DNA from: GCA-002694895 sp964436345
GTDB lineage: Bacteria > Chloroflexota > Dehalococcoidia > Lucifugimonadales > GCA-002694895
Assembly: GCA_964436345.1 (NCBI GenBank)
Contig: CAYTCC010000009.1
Span: 1 to 27,071, forward strand
Direction of reading: 5' to 3'
Length of the DNA stretch: 27,071 nt
Of the stretch, positions 8,827 to 17,085 are shown piece by piece (position 1 is the first letter of the stretch; the number at the start of each line of letters is the position of its first letter). The notes below the pieces were generated by a model that did not search any database, had not been told where the DNA came from, and saw only the letters and a program-made list of their open reading frames with translations. A program made the position numbers and the translations under genes.

Positions 8827-9699
8827 TTAAGATAAAAAACTTTCCAATACTTTAAAATAATTTTCAGGTTCTTCATAAAAAGGCATATGAGAACTATTTT
8901 TAAACACTCTTACTTTTGAATCCGGTAAAGAATTATCCATTCTCATAGCACAAGACGGAGTTAATTCATCATGCATGCCAACTGTTATAAGGGTAGGAAC
9001 ATTAATTGTTTTCATTTCTTCAATCCTATTCCAATCTTTTAAATTACCTGTATACAAAAACTCATTTGGGCCTTGCATAGTACCATAAACATCCATATTC
9101 CAATCATCTAATGAATCATGAATTGATTGAGGCCAAACATCTAGTCTACAAACATGTCGATAATTTAAAATAGTGATAGCGGCCTGATATTCTTCATGAT
9201 CTACAGTGCCTTCAGCTTCATGTTTTGCCATCATTTTAACAGTTTCATTCCCTAAACCATTCCGTAATCTATTAAGCTCATCTATCATGTGCGGCATATC
9301 ACCACAAGTATTTTCTAATATTAATTTATTTATATTATTTTGATACTTGATGGCATATTCTATACCAAGCCACCCTCCCCAAGAATGTCCTAATAGAATA
9401 ATTTTTCCTAAATCAAATTCTTTTCTAACAAATTCAACTTCTTCCACATATCTAGCTATATTCCAAAGATTAAAATCTTTTGGTTTACTTGATTTACCAC
9501 AACCTAATTGATCATATGTGAAAATTCTAAATCCATTTTTTATTAATTTAAGATGGGGATCTCTTAAATAATTACACGGTAATCCAGGACCTCCATTCAA
9601 TAAAAATATTGTATTTTCATTTTCATTTATTCCTGAATCATAACAAACAAGGTTGTAATCATTGTATTTTAAATGTATTTCTTTATAATCTAAGTTCAT
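8827..9699 (-). CDS. Alpha/beta hydrolase of the proline iminopeptidase (S33) type
   Basis: This 290-residue alpha/beta hydrolase carries the features of proline iminopeptidases, which release N-terminal proline from peptides. They are the oxyanion-hole motif FLLNGGPGLPCNYLRD near residue 32, the nucleophile elbow GHSWGGWLGIEYA, an acid residue in VGMHDELTPS and the catalytic His in SSHMPFYEEPENY near the C-terminus. A lid of about 100 residues sits between the Ser elbow and the acid, as in the family. It begins 9 nt after gyrA and is read in the same direction, so it is probably the last gene of pyrG-gyrA-hydrolase. Exact substrate is unproven, since S33 members include amidases and epoxide hydrolases. 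The nearby tRNA-Pro is most likely coincidence. Confidence 0.88.
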   Translation of the reverse strand: MNLDYKEIHLKYNDYNLVCYDSGINENENTIFLLNGGPGLPCNYLRDPHLKLIKNGFRIFTYDQLGCGKSSKPKDFNLWNIARYVEEVEFVRKEFDLGKIILLGHSWGGWLGIEYAIKYQNNINKLILENTCGDMPHMIDELNRLRNGLGNETVKMMAKHEAEGTVDHEEYQAAITILNYRHVCRLDVWPQSIHDSLDDWNMDVYGTMQGPNEFLYTGNLKDWNRIEEMKTINVPTLITVGMHDELTPSCAMRMDNSLPDSKVRVFKNSSHMPFYEEPENYFKVLESFLS

Positions 9700-9708
9700 A
9701 TAAAAAAA

Positions 9709-12186
9709 TTATTTATCATCAGATAAAGATTTAATACAAACAAAGCATGAAACTAAATCACCCTTAGTTACATTCATTATCTTGTTACCACCGGTATTCC
9801 TGCCAGATGTCTCTTTCATTTCAGACATTGGATTAACCATTAATGTCCCTTTATCTGAAATTATATATATAAAATCTGTATCATCAGGAATAATTTCTGC
9901 GTGTGCAACTTTGTCAGTACTTTTTAATTTAAATGTTTTTACGCCGCTACCTGCTCTTTTTTGTATCCTATAAATAGGTTCACTTCCGTCAGCTTTATTA
10001 AGCCTAGTCATTTTCCCTTTGCCTTGCCTGCTAATTACAAAAAGCTTATCTTCAGGCAAGCCAACATCCATAGCAACTACATAATCATTCCCTTTTAATT
10101 TTATACCTCTTACTCCTGCTGCATTTCTACCTAATTCTCTCAAATCAGAATTAGGAAACCTTATAGACATTCCATCTGATGTAATAATCATAATATCTTC
10201 ATTAGGTTCTAAAATTTTCACATTTACCAACTCATCATCTTCTGCCATATTAATAACTTTTAATCCAGATTTCCTTATGTTAGATATATGGCTAATTTTT
10301 AATTTTTTGACAGTACCTTTCTTAGTTGCAAATATTAAAAACGATTCAAGATAATCTTTTAAATTACCTGCAGAAATCATTGATGTAATTTTTTCATTGA
10401 CTCCATCAATTTGAATTAAATTTAAAATAGGAACACCTCTTGTATTTCGATTCGTGTCAGGTCTTAATTCATATGTGTTAAGAGAGAAAACTCTCCCTTT
10501 ATTAGTAAAAAATAATAAAATATCATGCGTATCTACAACTAAAAGCTGCTTCATCGGATCATCTTCCCTTAGTAATTGAGCACTGTTACCTCTGCCACCG
10601 GCATGTTGTGATTGATATGTTTTAGATGGAATCCTTTTAATATATTGCCCTGAACTTAGAGTAACTACCACATTCTCATGTGGTTCCAAAGCCGCCCTAT
10701 CAAAAGATCCTTCTTCTTTAATTATTTTTGTTAATCGTTTTTTAACAAATCTAGCTGCAACTTCATCTGTTTCTTCTTTAACAATTGAAAGCCTTTGCGA
10801 TTTATCATTAATCAAAGCTTCCAATTCTTTAACTCTAGTCTCTAATTCTTTATGTTCGTTTTTTATTTTTTCGGTCTCTAATGCAGCCAATCTTCTTAAT
10901 TGCATTTCTAAAATTGCCTTTGCCTGAATTTGAGTTAAATCAAATTCATTAATTAAATTCTTAGTAGCTGATTCAGAGTCATCAGAATTTCTAATTGTAC
11001 TTATAATTTTATCTATATCACTTAATGCAATTAACAAGCCATCTAAAATATGAATCCTATTTTTAGCATTTTTTAACTCAAATTTTGATCTTCTGTTAAC
11101 AACTTCTTCTCTGAATTCAATAAAACCTACTAAAGCTTGTCTAAGAGTTAAAATTTTAGGCAAACCTTTATCAAGAGCAACCATATTTACAGCAAAACTA
11201 GTTTGCATTGGAGTAAATTTATATAAATTATTTAATACAACCATAGGTTGCGAACCTCTTTTTAATTCAATTACAACTCTGATTCCATTTCTGTCAGATT
11301 CATCTCTTATTTCTGAAATTCCATCAACTTTCTTATCTCTTGATAATTCTGCTATTTTTTCAACCAAAGCAGCTTTATTTACCTGGTAAGGTAATTCACT
11401 AATTAAAATTCTAAATCTATCACCTTTATTATTTTCTTCAATTTCTGCAACAGCACGCATCATAATGCTTCCTCGTCCGGTCAAATATGCTGAATGAATA
11501 CCCTCTTTTCCAAGTATTAAGGCTCCGGTTGGAAAATCAGGGCCTTTTACAATTCGTAAAATTTCACTATCTTCACATAAAGGGTTATCAATCAAGTAAT
11601 TGACAGCTTCACATATTTCTGCCGGATTATGCGGAGGTATGTTGGTAGCCATGCCAACAGCAATTCCTGATCCTCCATTTATTAACAAATTGGGCAAGCG
11701 GGCAGGGAGAACAATAGGTTCTTTCAATGAACCATCAAAATTTTCTTCAAAATCTACAGTTTCTTCATGTAAATTTGCCAGCATTTCTTCTGCAATAGGG
11801 CTTAATCGAGCTTCTGTATATCTCATTGCTGCTGGAGGATCATTATCAATGCTACCATAATTTCCTTGCCCATCAATTAACATTGCTCGCAATGAAAAAT
11901 CCTGCGCCATTCTTACCATCGAATCATAAACAGCAGTATCACTGTGAGGATGGTATTTTCCTAAAACTTCTCCTACAATTCTTGCACTTTTATAATACGA
12001 GGAAGTCGGCCTTGCGCCTATATCCTGCATTGCATATAAAATTCTTCTATGCACTGGTTTTAATCCATCTCTTAGGTCTGGCAATGCCCTGGAAACAATC
12101 ACACTCATAGCATAATCTAAATATGACTTCTCCATCTCATTTTTAATCTCTGCATCAATTATTGTTAATTTAGATTTTTTCTCCAA
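9709..12186 (-). CDS. gyrA: DNA gyrase subunit A
   Basis: GyrA is the DNA-cleaving and wrapping subunit. The breakage-reunion domain has the N-terminal SYLDYAMSVIVSRALPDLRDG, the active-site Tyr123 in AAMRYTEARL and the quinolone-site helix near residues 76-89 (KYHPHSDTAVYDS). A coiled coil with QLRRLAALE near 430 follows, then a six-bladed C-terminal beta-pinwheel from about 500. The total of 825 aa is normal. Two oddities: the residue equivalent to E. coli Gly81 is Ser (Ser82 here), and the GyrA box is QHAGGRG at 527-533 rather than QRRGGKG-like. The start codon is TTG (complement of CAA, 12184-12186), preceded by AGGAGA on the coding strand. It follows pyrG by 12 nt. Confidence 0.98.
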   Translation of the reverse strand: MEKKSKLTIIDAEIKNEMEKSYLDYAMSVIVSRALPDLRDGLKPVHRRILYAMQDIGARPTSSYYKSARIVGEVLGKYHPHSDTAVYDSMVRMAQDFSLRAMLIDGQGNYGSIDNDPPAAMRYTEARLSPIAEEMLANLHEETVDFEENFDGSLKEPIVLPARLPNLLINGGSGIAVGMATNIPPHNPAEICEAVNYLIDNPLCEDSEILRIVKGPDFPTGALILGKEGIHSAYLTGRGSIMMRAVAEIEENNKGDRFRILISELPYQVNKAALVEKIAELSRDKKVDGISEIRDESDRNGIRVVIELKRGSQPMVVLNNLYKFTPMQTSFAVNMVALDKGLPKILTLRQALVGFIEFREEVVNRRSKFELKNAKNRIHILDGLLIALSDIDKIISTIRNSDDSESATKNLINEFDLTQIQAKAILEMQLRRLAALETEKIKNEHKELETRVKELEALINDKSQRLSIVKEETDEVAARFVKKRLTKIIKEEGSFDRAALEPHENVVVTLSSGQYIKRIPSKTYQSQHAGGRGNSAQLLREDDPMKQLLVVDTHDILLFFTNKGRVFSLNTYELRPDTNRNTRGVPILNLIQIDGVNEKITSMISAGNLKDYLESFLIFATKKGTVKKLKISHISNIRKSGLKVINMAEDDELVNVKILEPNEDIMIITSDGMSIRFPNSDLRELGRNAAGVRGIKLKGNDYVVAMDVGLPEDKLFVISRQGKGKMTRLNKADGSEPIYRIQKRAGSGVKTFKLKSTDKVAHAEIIPDDTDFIYIISDKGTLMVNPMSEMKETSGRNTGGNKIMNVTKGDLVSCFVCIKSLSDDK

Positions 12187-12198
12187 AACTATCTCCTA

Positions 12199-13845
12199 TT
12201 AAGTAATTTTACTTTCTTTTTCATTATTTATTTTATTTGCCTTAGAATGCTTGTCATTTAAAGCAGCTTTAACGAATTCAACAAACAATGGATGAGGATT
12301 TAAAGGAGTTGACAAAAATTCTGGGTGAAATTGGACTCCTATCATAAATGGATGATTGCTATACTCCATGATTTCTACCAAGTCTCCTTCGGGATGAATT
12401 CCAGAAGGTATCAACTTTACATTTTTTAATTCTTCTACATATTTATTATTAACTTCATATCTATGCCTATGTCTTTCTTTTATTTTGTTCTGTTTATATA
12501 TTTTTTTAGTATAAGTAGAATCAGCAAGATTGCATTCGTATAACCCAAGCCTCATAGAACCACCTTTATGCAAGCTCTTTAATTGCTCTGGCATCAAATC
12601 TATAACAGGAAAAGGTGTAGTTTCATCAAATTCTGTAGAATTTGAATCTTCATATCCCAATAAATTTCTAGCCGCCTCAATAACCATAATTTGCATGCCC
12701 AAACATAATCCAAAATACGGGATTTTATTTTCACGGGCATATCTACAGGCATTTATCATGCCTTGAGTGCCTCTTTTATCGAAACCTCCCGGGACGATAA
12801 TTCCCTTTATATCATTAAAAATATCATTTATATTATTTGAGTTAATTTCCTCTGAATTAATCCACTCAATTTGAATTTCTGCGTTATTGCTAATCCCCGC
12901 ATGAATTAATGATTCTTTAACAGATAAATATGAATCTTGTAATTCCACATATTTTCCAACTATGGCTAATTTTATTGTATTTTTCGAATTATTTGCTTTA
13001 GATATTACTGAAATCCACTCATCTAAATGTCCGTTTTCATCATTTAAACTTAAATTTTGTGATAAAAGTTTACCCAGATTCTCTTCTTCTAATCTGACTG
13101 GAACTTCATATACAGAATCCAAAGTTGGTAAAGAAACAACAGCTCCTAGCGACACATCACAAAACATTGAAATTTTTTCTTTTATTTTTTCAGATACGTC
13201 AAATTCACTTCTGCATATAATTGAATCAGGATGAATACCAATGCTTCTAAGTTCACGCACACTATGTTGAGTTGGTTTTGTTTTTAATTCTCCTGTTGTA
13301 TTTATAAATGGTAAATATGTTACATGTATATAAAAGCAATTTTCTTTACCAACAAAATTCGGAATTTGTCTAATAGATTCTAAAAATGGTAATCCTTCTA
13401 TATCTCCTACAGTTCCACCAACTTCAGCAACAATGATATCTGAATTTGAACTTTCAGATAGTTGAATAATTCTATCTTTAATTTCATTAGTGACATGAGG
13501 TACTACTTGAATAGTTCGGCCTAAAAAATCCCCTCTTCTTTCTTTATCTATTACTTTTTTATAAATCTGCCCAGCTGTGAGGCTAGATAAACCATCTAAT
13601 CTTGTTTCAGTAAATCTTTCATAATGACCTAAATCTAAATCTGTTTCTGCTCCGTCGTCAGTAACAAATACTTCCCCATGCTGATATGGAGACATTGTGC
13701 CAGGGTCTACATTTAAATATGGATCTAATTTCATTAAGGATACACTTAATCCTCTGCTTTTTAACATACGCCCAATAGAAGCAACACAAATCCCTTTTCC
13801 AACTGAACTAACTACTCCTCCTGTAACAAATATAAATTTCTGCAT
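12199..13845 (-). CDS. pyrG: CTP synthase
   Basis: CTP synthase aminates UTP to CTP using ATP and glutamine. The N-terminal synthetase domain (about residues 1-265) shows FVTGGVVSSVGKGI, KLDPYLNVDPGTMSPYQHGE, FVTDDGAETDLDLGHYERF and EVGGTVGDIEGLPFLE. The C-terminal class I glutamine amidotransferase domain has KGIIVPGGFDKRG, the nucleophile in YFGLCLGMQIM and the His/Glu pair in GVQFHPEF. The 548-residue length is standard. The coding strand has GGAG just upstream of the ATG. It leads the pyrG-gyrA-hydrolase transcription unit and is preceded by a promoter and a structured leader of about 115 nt. Confidence 0.98.
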   Translation of the reverse strand: MQKFIFVTGGVVSSVGKGICVASIGRMLKSRGLSVSLMKLDPYLNVDPGTMSPYQHGEVFVTDDGAETDLDLGHYERFTETRLDGLSSLTAGQIYKKVIDKERRGDFLGRTIQVVPHVTNEIKDRIIQLSESSNSDIIVAEVGGTVGDIEGLPFLESIRQIPNFVGKENCFYIHVTYLPFINTTGELKTKPTQHSVRELRSIGIHPDSIICRSEFDVSEKIKEKISMFCDVSLGAVVSLPTLDSVYEVPVRLEEENLGKLLSQNLSLNDENGHLDEWISVISKANNSKNTIKLAIVGKYVELQDSYLSVKESLIHAGISNNAEIQIEWINSEEINSNNINDIFNDIKGIIVPGGFDKRGTQGMINACRYARENKIPYFGLCLGMQIMVIEAARNLLGYEDSNSTEFDETTPFPVIDLMPEQLKSLHKGGSMRLGLYECNLADSTYTKKIYKQNKIKERHRHRYEVNNKYVEELKNVKLIPSGIHPEGDLVEIMEYSNHPFMIGVQFHPEFLSTPLNPHPLFVEFVKAALNDKHSKANKINNEKESKIT

Positions 13846-13962
13846 TTAATTCTCCAAAATATTCATATTAGACTCGCAGTTAAAGTGGGAAACAATTCCA
13901 CCTTGGGCAATGCCAAGCTCGAAAAGCTATTAAAGGTTATAAAAGGAAGAAGGAAAAGCATA
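13846..13962 (-). promoter_or_regulatory. Structured 5' leader of pyrG (unidentified RNA element)
   Basis: Between the predicted pyrG transcription start (about 13963) and the pyrG ATG lies a leader of about 115 nt. It contains two hairpins with no nucleotide between them: 13885-13890 pairs with 13896-13901 (6 bp including one G-U) and 13902-13906 pairs with 13913-13917 (5 bp). A short AGCT/AGCT pairing at 13916-13919 with 13925-13928 overlaps the second and could compete with it. Neither is followed by a U run, so they are not intrinsic terminators. I could not match the element to any riboswitch class I know. It might instead be read on the + strand ahead of the next gene. Confidence 0.45.
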
Positions 13963-13969
13963 TGAATTG

Positions 13970-13998
13970 AGTATAATGCTCTGATAATATTATTTCAA
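13970..13998 (-). promoter_or_regulatory. Sigma-70-type promoter for pyrG-gyrA
   Basis: On the - strand, TTGAAA (13998-13993) and TATACT (13975-13970) are separated by exactly 17 nt. They lie about 125-150 nt upstream of the pyrG start codon. Each hexamer matches the consensus at five of six positions, and the spacing is optimal. A TATAAT on the + strand at 13972-13977 overlaps the same bases and could serve the divergent downstream gene, but it has no good -35. Confidence 0.6.
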
Positions 13999-14025
13999 GT
14001 TATAGATTATTAGAATAAAGGAACA

Positions 14026-14910
14026 ATGAAATATTTTAGAATAGAAAAAAATAACAAACCAAATTTAATTATAAATTATTCAGATAATTTTGGATTTAAT
14101 ATAACAGAATATTCCTCATACATTAATACAATAGAAATTTTATCAATTGAAGCAAATGCTCAAAAGATATCAAGATCAGATTACATTTATCAATTTATAA
14201 CAAATAACAAAATCAAAAAAATATCCCTAGATCAAGTAATTGAAAAAAACAAATTACTTCTGCCTTTTATACCTGATGAAGTATGGGCCGCAGGAGTTAC
14301 TTATAAAAATTCTGAATTTGAAAGAAAAAGAGAAAGTTCAACTCCGGATATTTATGCAAAAGTATATAACGCCAAAAGACCAGAAATATTTTTTAAAGCC
14401 ACAGGAAGCAGGCTTGTAGCGCCAAATCAAAAAATAGGTATAAGATCTGATTCAAAATGGAATGTTCCAGAAGCAGAACTAGCCGTGATTTTAATAAATA
14501 ACGAAATATTTGGTTATTCAATAGGGAATGATATGACAAGTAGAGAAATTGAAGGAGAAAATCCCTTATACCTTACTCAGGCAAAAATTTATGATAAAAG
14601 TTGTTCAATTGGGCCATGTATTATAGATGCGGAATCAATAAACCACTATGAAAAATTTAATATAAATTGCAAAATTATCAGAAATAAAAAAACTATCTTT
14701 AATGCATCTTCGTCAGTAAAATCAATGAATAAATCTATTCCATATTTAATAAAATGGTTAAAACAATCAAACACCCTTCCTATAAAGTCTGCATTTTTAA
14801 CCGGCACAGGAATAGTTCCTCCTCCTGAATTTACGCTTTTAGAAAATGATCAAATTAGTATTTCAATTAACGAAATAGGGATTTTAAATAATTCAGTAAT
14901 AAAAGTTTAG
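14026..14910 (+). CDS. Fumarylacetoacetate hydrolase-family protein, probably a 2-dehydro-3-deoxy-sugar-acid dehydratase type
   Basis: The C-terminal ~200 residues have the FAH fold signatures: DEVWAAGVTYKNSEFERK near 85, FFKATGSRLVAPNQ, the metal ligands in VPEAELAVI and GNDMTSREIEGENPLYL, KIYDKSCSIGPCI, and LTGTGIVPPPEFTL near the C-terminus. The wording DxYxxVYxAxRPExFFKAT together with SREIEGENPLYL resembles members annotated as 2-dehydro-3-deoxy-D-arabinonate dehydratase, more than fumarylacetoacetase itself. These enzymes use Mg2+ to act on 2-oxo acids from sugar-acid breakdown. The N-terminal ~80 residues are less conserved. The next gene starts 3 nt after its stop. The family is certain; the substrate is inferred. 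Confidence 0.85.
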   Translation: MKYFRIEKNNKPNLIINYSDNFGFNITEYSSYINTIEILSIEANAQKISRSDYIYQFITNNKIKKISLDQVIEKNKLLLPFIPDEVWAAGVTYKNSEFERKRESSTPDIYAKVYNAKRPEIFFKATGSRLVAPNQKIGIRSDSKWNVPEAELAVILINNEIFGYSIGNDMTSREIEGENPLYLTQAKIYDKSCSIGPCIIDAESINHYEKFNINCKIIRNKKTIFNASSSVKSMNKSIPYLIKWLKQSNTLPIKSAFLTGTGIVPPPEFTLLENDQISISINEIGILNNSVIKV

Positions 14911-14913
14911 TAC

Positions 14914-15669
14914 ATGAAATCTCCCAAAATTATTATTAGTTCAGGATTAAATCAAAACATTGACAATTATATAAATGCACTAGAACTTTTTAACACCAAA
15001 ATTATTGTTGCTAATCCCGCTACAGCCAAAGAAGTTCTTAAAAATAAATATGAAGGACTTATCCTGACTGGAGGAGGCGACATTTCTCCTGAACTTTATG
15101 AATATAGAATGGAAAACTCTGATAGTAAATTGTGTTTCGGGACATCTTTGAATCGCGATAATACTGAATTCCAACTTATAAAAGATGCTCATGAGAAAAA
15201 TATCCCTATTTTTGGTATTTGCAGAGGGATGCAATTGTTGAATGTTTATTTTAATGGAACTCTAATTCAAAATGTAAACAAATTGCATTACGAAAACATG
15301 TATAAATTTAGAGAACAAATGAATAAATCAAAAGGTATTGGAAATTTCGATGCCAAAAAATATATGGATATTGAATCAGATTTTCATCGTATATTTATAA
15401 CACTTGGAAGCCATCTTGCAACAATGCTAGGATCTGGGGGTACATTAAAAGTAAACAGCAGGCATCATCAAGGCATAGGTCATAAACAACTTTCAAAAAT
15501 TTTTTTTGCTTCTGCGTATACAATTGATGACGGTTTAATTGAAGCTTTTGAAAATAAAGACGGATCAATTATTGCAGTACAATTTCATCCTGAACGCCTA
15601 GACGAACATCCTAAACAAATAGCAGGCTTATTCAAAGCTTTTGTTAAGCGTTGCAATAAAAGCATGTAG
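14914..15669 (+). CDS. Gamma-glutamyl-gamma-aminobutyrate hydrolase-like class I glutamine amidotransferase (peptidase C26)
   Basis: The 251-aa product has LILTGGGDISPELYEY near residue 50, the nucleophile elbow IFGICRGMQLLNVYFNG near 100, SRHHQGI and VQFHPERLDEHP near the C-terminus. These give a Cys-His-Glu triad of the PuuD/C26 hydrolase group, which cleave gamma-glutamyl amides. It differs from biosynthetic amidotransferase subunits in standing alone without a synthetase domain or partner. A basic, less conserved stretch (about residues 125-170) lies between the Cys and His parts. Being 3 nt downstream of the FAH-family gene, it is surely co-transcribed with it, which hints at a small catabolic pair. 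The substrate cannot be read from the sequence. Confidence 0.87.
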   Translation: MKSPKIIISSGLNQNIDNYINALELFNTKIIVANPATAKEVLKNKYEGLILTGGGDISPELYEYRMENSDSKLCFGTSLNRDNTEFQLIKDAHEKNIPIFGICRGMQLLNVYFNGTLIQNVNKLHYENMYKFREQMNKSKGIGNFDAKKYMDIESDFHRIFITLGSHLATMLGSGGTLKVNSRHHQGIGHKQLSKIFFASAYTIDDGLIEAFENKDGSIIAVQFHPERLDEHPKQIAGLFKAFVKRCNKSM

Positions 15670-15766
15670 ACTAATTCACGAATTTATGTTACGGTATACA
15701 CGTATATCATATATACACCTTCAAAATTGTTTGGAGATCTTTTTTACCCAAAATTAAATTACTCTT

Positions 15767-17065
15767 ATGGAATATTCTGAAATTAAATCAAAAAGCAAAG
15801 AAGAGCTTATAGAGATCGCAGAAAAATTAAACTTATTAAAAAATGGTAATTCACCAAAAAAATCTGAATTAATTAACTCAATCTATACTGCTTTTGCTGA
15901 AAAAAATGGCTCTAACACAACTTCGGGCATGCTATCTATTTTAAACGATGGATACGGCTTTATCCGAAGCGACGGGTTACACCCTTCCACTTCGGATGTT
16001 TATGTATCTCAATCTCAAATTAGAAAATTCCACTTAAGAACCGGGGACCATGTTGCAGGCAAAACACGACCCCCCAAAGACGGTGAAAGATATTTTGGTT
16101 TAATAAAAGTTGAATCTGTAAACAATATTGACCCTGAAGAAGCAAAAGCTAGAACAAAATTTGAATCTTTAACTGCAATTTTCCCAACCCAGCAACTTAA
16201 ACTTGAAACTACTCCTAAAGAGCTTTCCTGTAGAATAATTGATCTAATAGCACCTGTTGGAAAGGGACAAAGAGGTTTAATTGTTGCACCTCCTAAAGCA
16301 GGCAAAACAACAGTTTTGCAAAATATTGCAGCCGGTATTTCTGCAAATTCTCCTGAAATACAAATCCTTGTAGCTTTAATTGGAGAAAGACCAGAAGAAG
16401 TTACCGAAATGAGACGTGCTGTAAAAGGAGAAGTTTATAGCTCAACATTCGATGAACCAGTAGAGGATCACTGCAAAGTAGCAGAATTATGCCTCGAAAG
16501 AGCAAAAAGATTAGTAGAAAATGGTGAAGATGTAGTTATTTTATTAGATAGCTTGACTAGATTAACTAGAGCGTACAACTTAGCTGTCCCAAGTACAGGA
16601 AGAACGCTCTCAGGCGGAATTGACCCAAATGCATTATATCCACCGAAAAAGTTTTTTGGCGCAGCTAGAAATACTGAAGAAGGGGGAAGTTTAACTATTT
16701 TAGCAGCATGTTTAGTAGACACAGGAAGCCGAATGGACGAAGTTATTTTTGAGGAATTCAAAGGTACCGGAAACATGGAACTTAACCTTGACAGAAGATT
16801 ATCTGAAAGAAGAGTTTATCCCGCAGTTGATATTCTTAAAAGCGGCACAAGAAGAGAAGAACTTCAATTAAATGCAAATATATTAGAAAAAGTACATATG
16901 CTAAGAAGATTAATAAGCATTCAAACCACTGATCCATCTGGCAAAGATAGAGATACTTCAGATGCGACTGCCAATGTAATAAGGCGTATAGCTCAAAGTG
17001 TAAGTAATGATGATTTCATAAAAAACTTTGAAAAATATGCCCAATTAAATGTTAGTAAAAAATAA
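15767..17065 (+). CDS. rho: Transcription termination factor Rho
   Basis: Rho is the hexameric RNA helicase that ends transcription. The N-terminal Rho-N/SAP-like helical domain covers about residues 1-48. The cold-shock-type RNA-binding domain follows (GMLSILNDGYGFIRSD and DVYVSQSQIRKFHLRTGD). The ATPase core has Walker A in GLIVAPPKAGKTT near 175-190, ALIGERPEEVTEMRR, Walker B VVILLDSLTRLTRAYN, the Q loop in TLSGGIDPNALYPPKKFFGA and the R loop with the arginine finger near MELNLDRRLSERR. At 432 aa it is complete and lacks the long acidic or basic insert of actinobacterial Rho. No intrinsic terminators stood out in the window, which fits reliance on Rho. Confidence 0.98.
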   Translation: MEYSEIKSKSKEELIEIAEKLNLLKNGNSPKKSELINSIYTAFAEKNGSNTTSGMLSILNDGYGFIRSDGLHPSTSDVYVSQSQIRKFHLRTGDHVAGKTRPPKDGERYFGLIKVESVNNIDPEEAKARTKFESLTAIFPTQQLKLETTPKELSCRIIDLIAPVGKGQRGLIVAPPKAGKTTVLQNIAAGISANSPEIQILVALIGERPEEVTEMRRAVKGEVYSSTFDEPVEDHCKVAELCLERAKRLVENGEDVVILLDSLTRLTRAYNLAVPSTGRTLSGGIDPNALYPPKKFFGAARNTEEGGSLTILAACLVDTGSRMDEVIFEEFKGTGNMELNLDRRLSERRVYPAVDILKSGTRREELQLNANILEKVHMLRRLISIQTTDPSGKDRDTSDATANVIRRIAQSVSNDDFIKNFEKYAQLNVSKK

Positions 17066-17085
17066 ACCTGATTGGTAATCTAGTT

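Noticed and set aside
8729..9699. Functional link between tRNA-Pro and the proline iminopeptidase-like gene
   Set aside because: They belong to convergent transcription units, and adjacency alone is not evidence.
13846..14025. A 5S rRNA, tRNA or SRP RNA in the pyrG upstream region
   Set aside because: I compared the conserved motifs of these RNAs and found none; no cloverleaf folds on either strand.
15680..15720. TATA-rich palindromic stretch upstream of rho
   Set aside because: Repeats such as GTATAC and ATATAT are expected in such AT-rich spacer DNA, and no -35/-10 pair with acceptable spacing was found.
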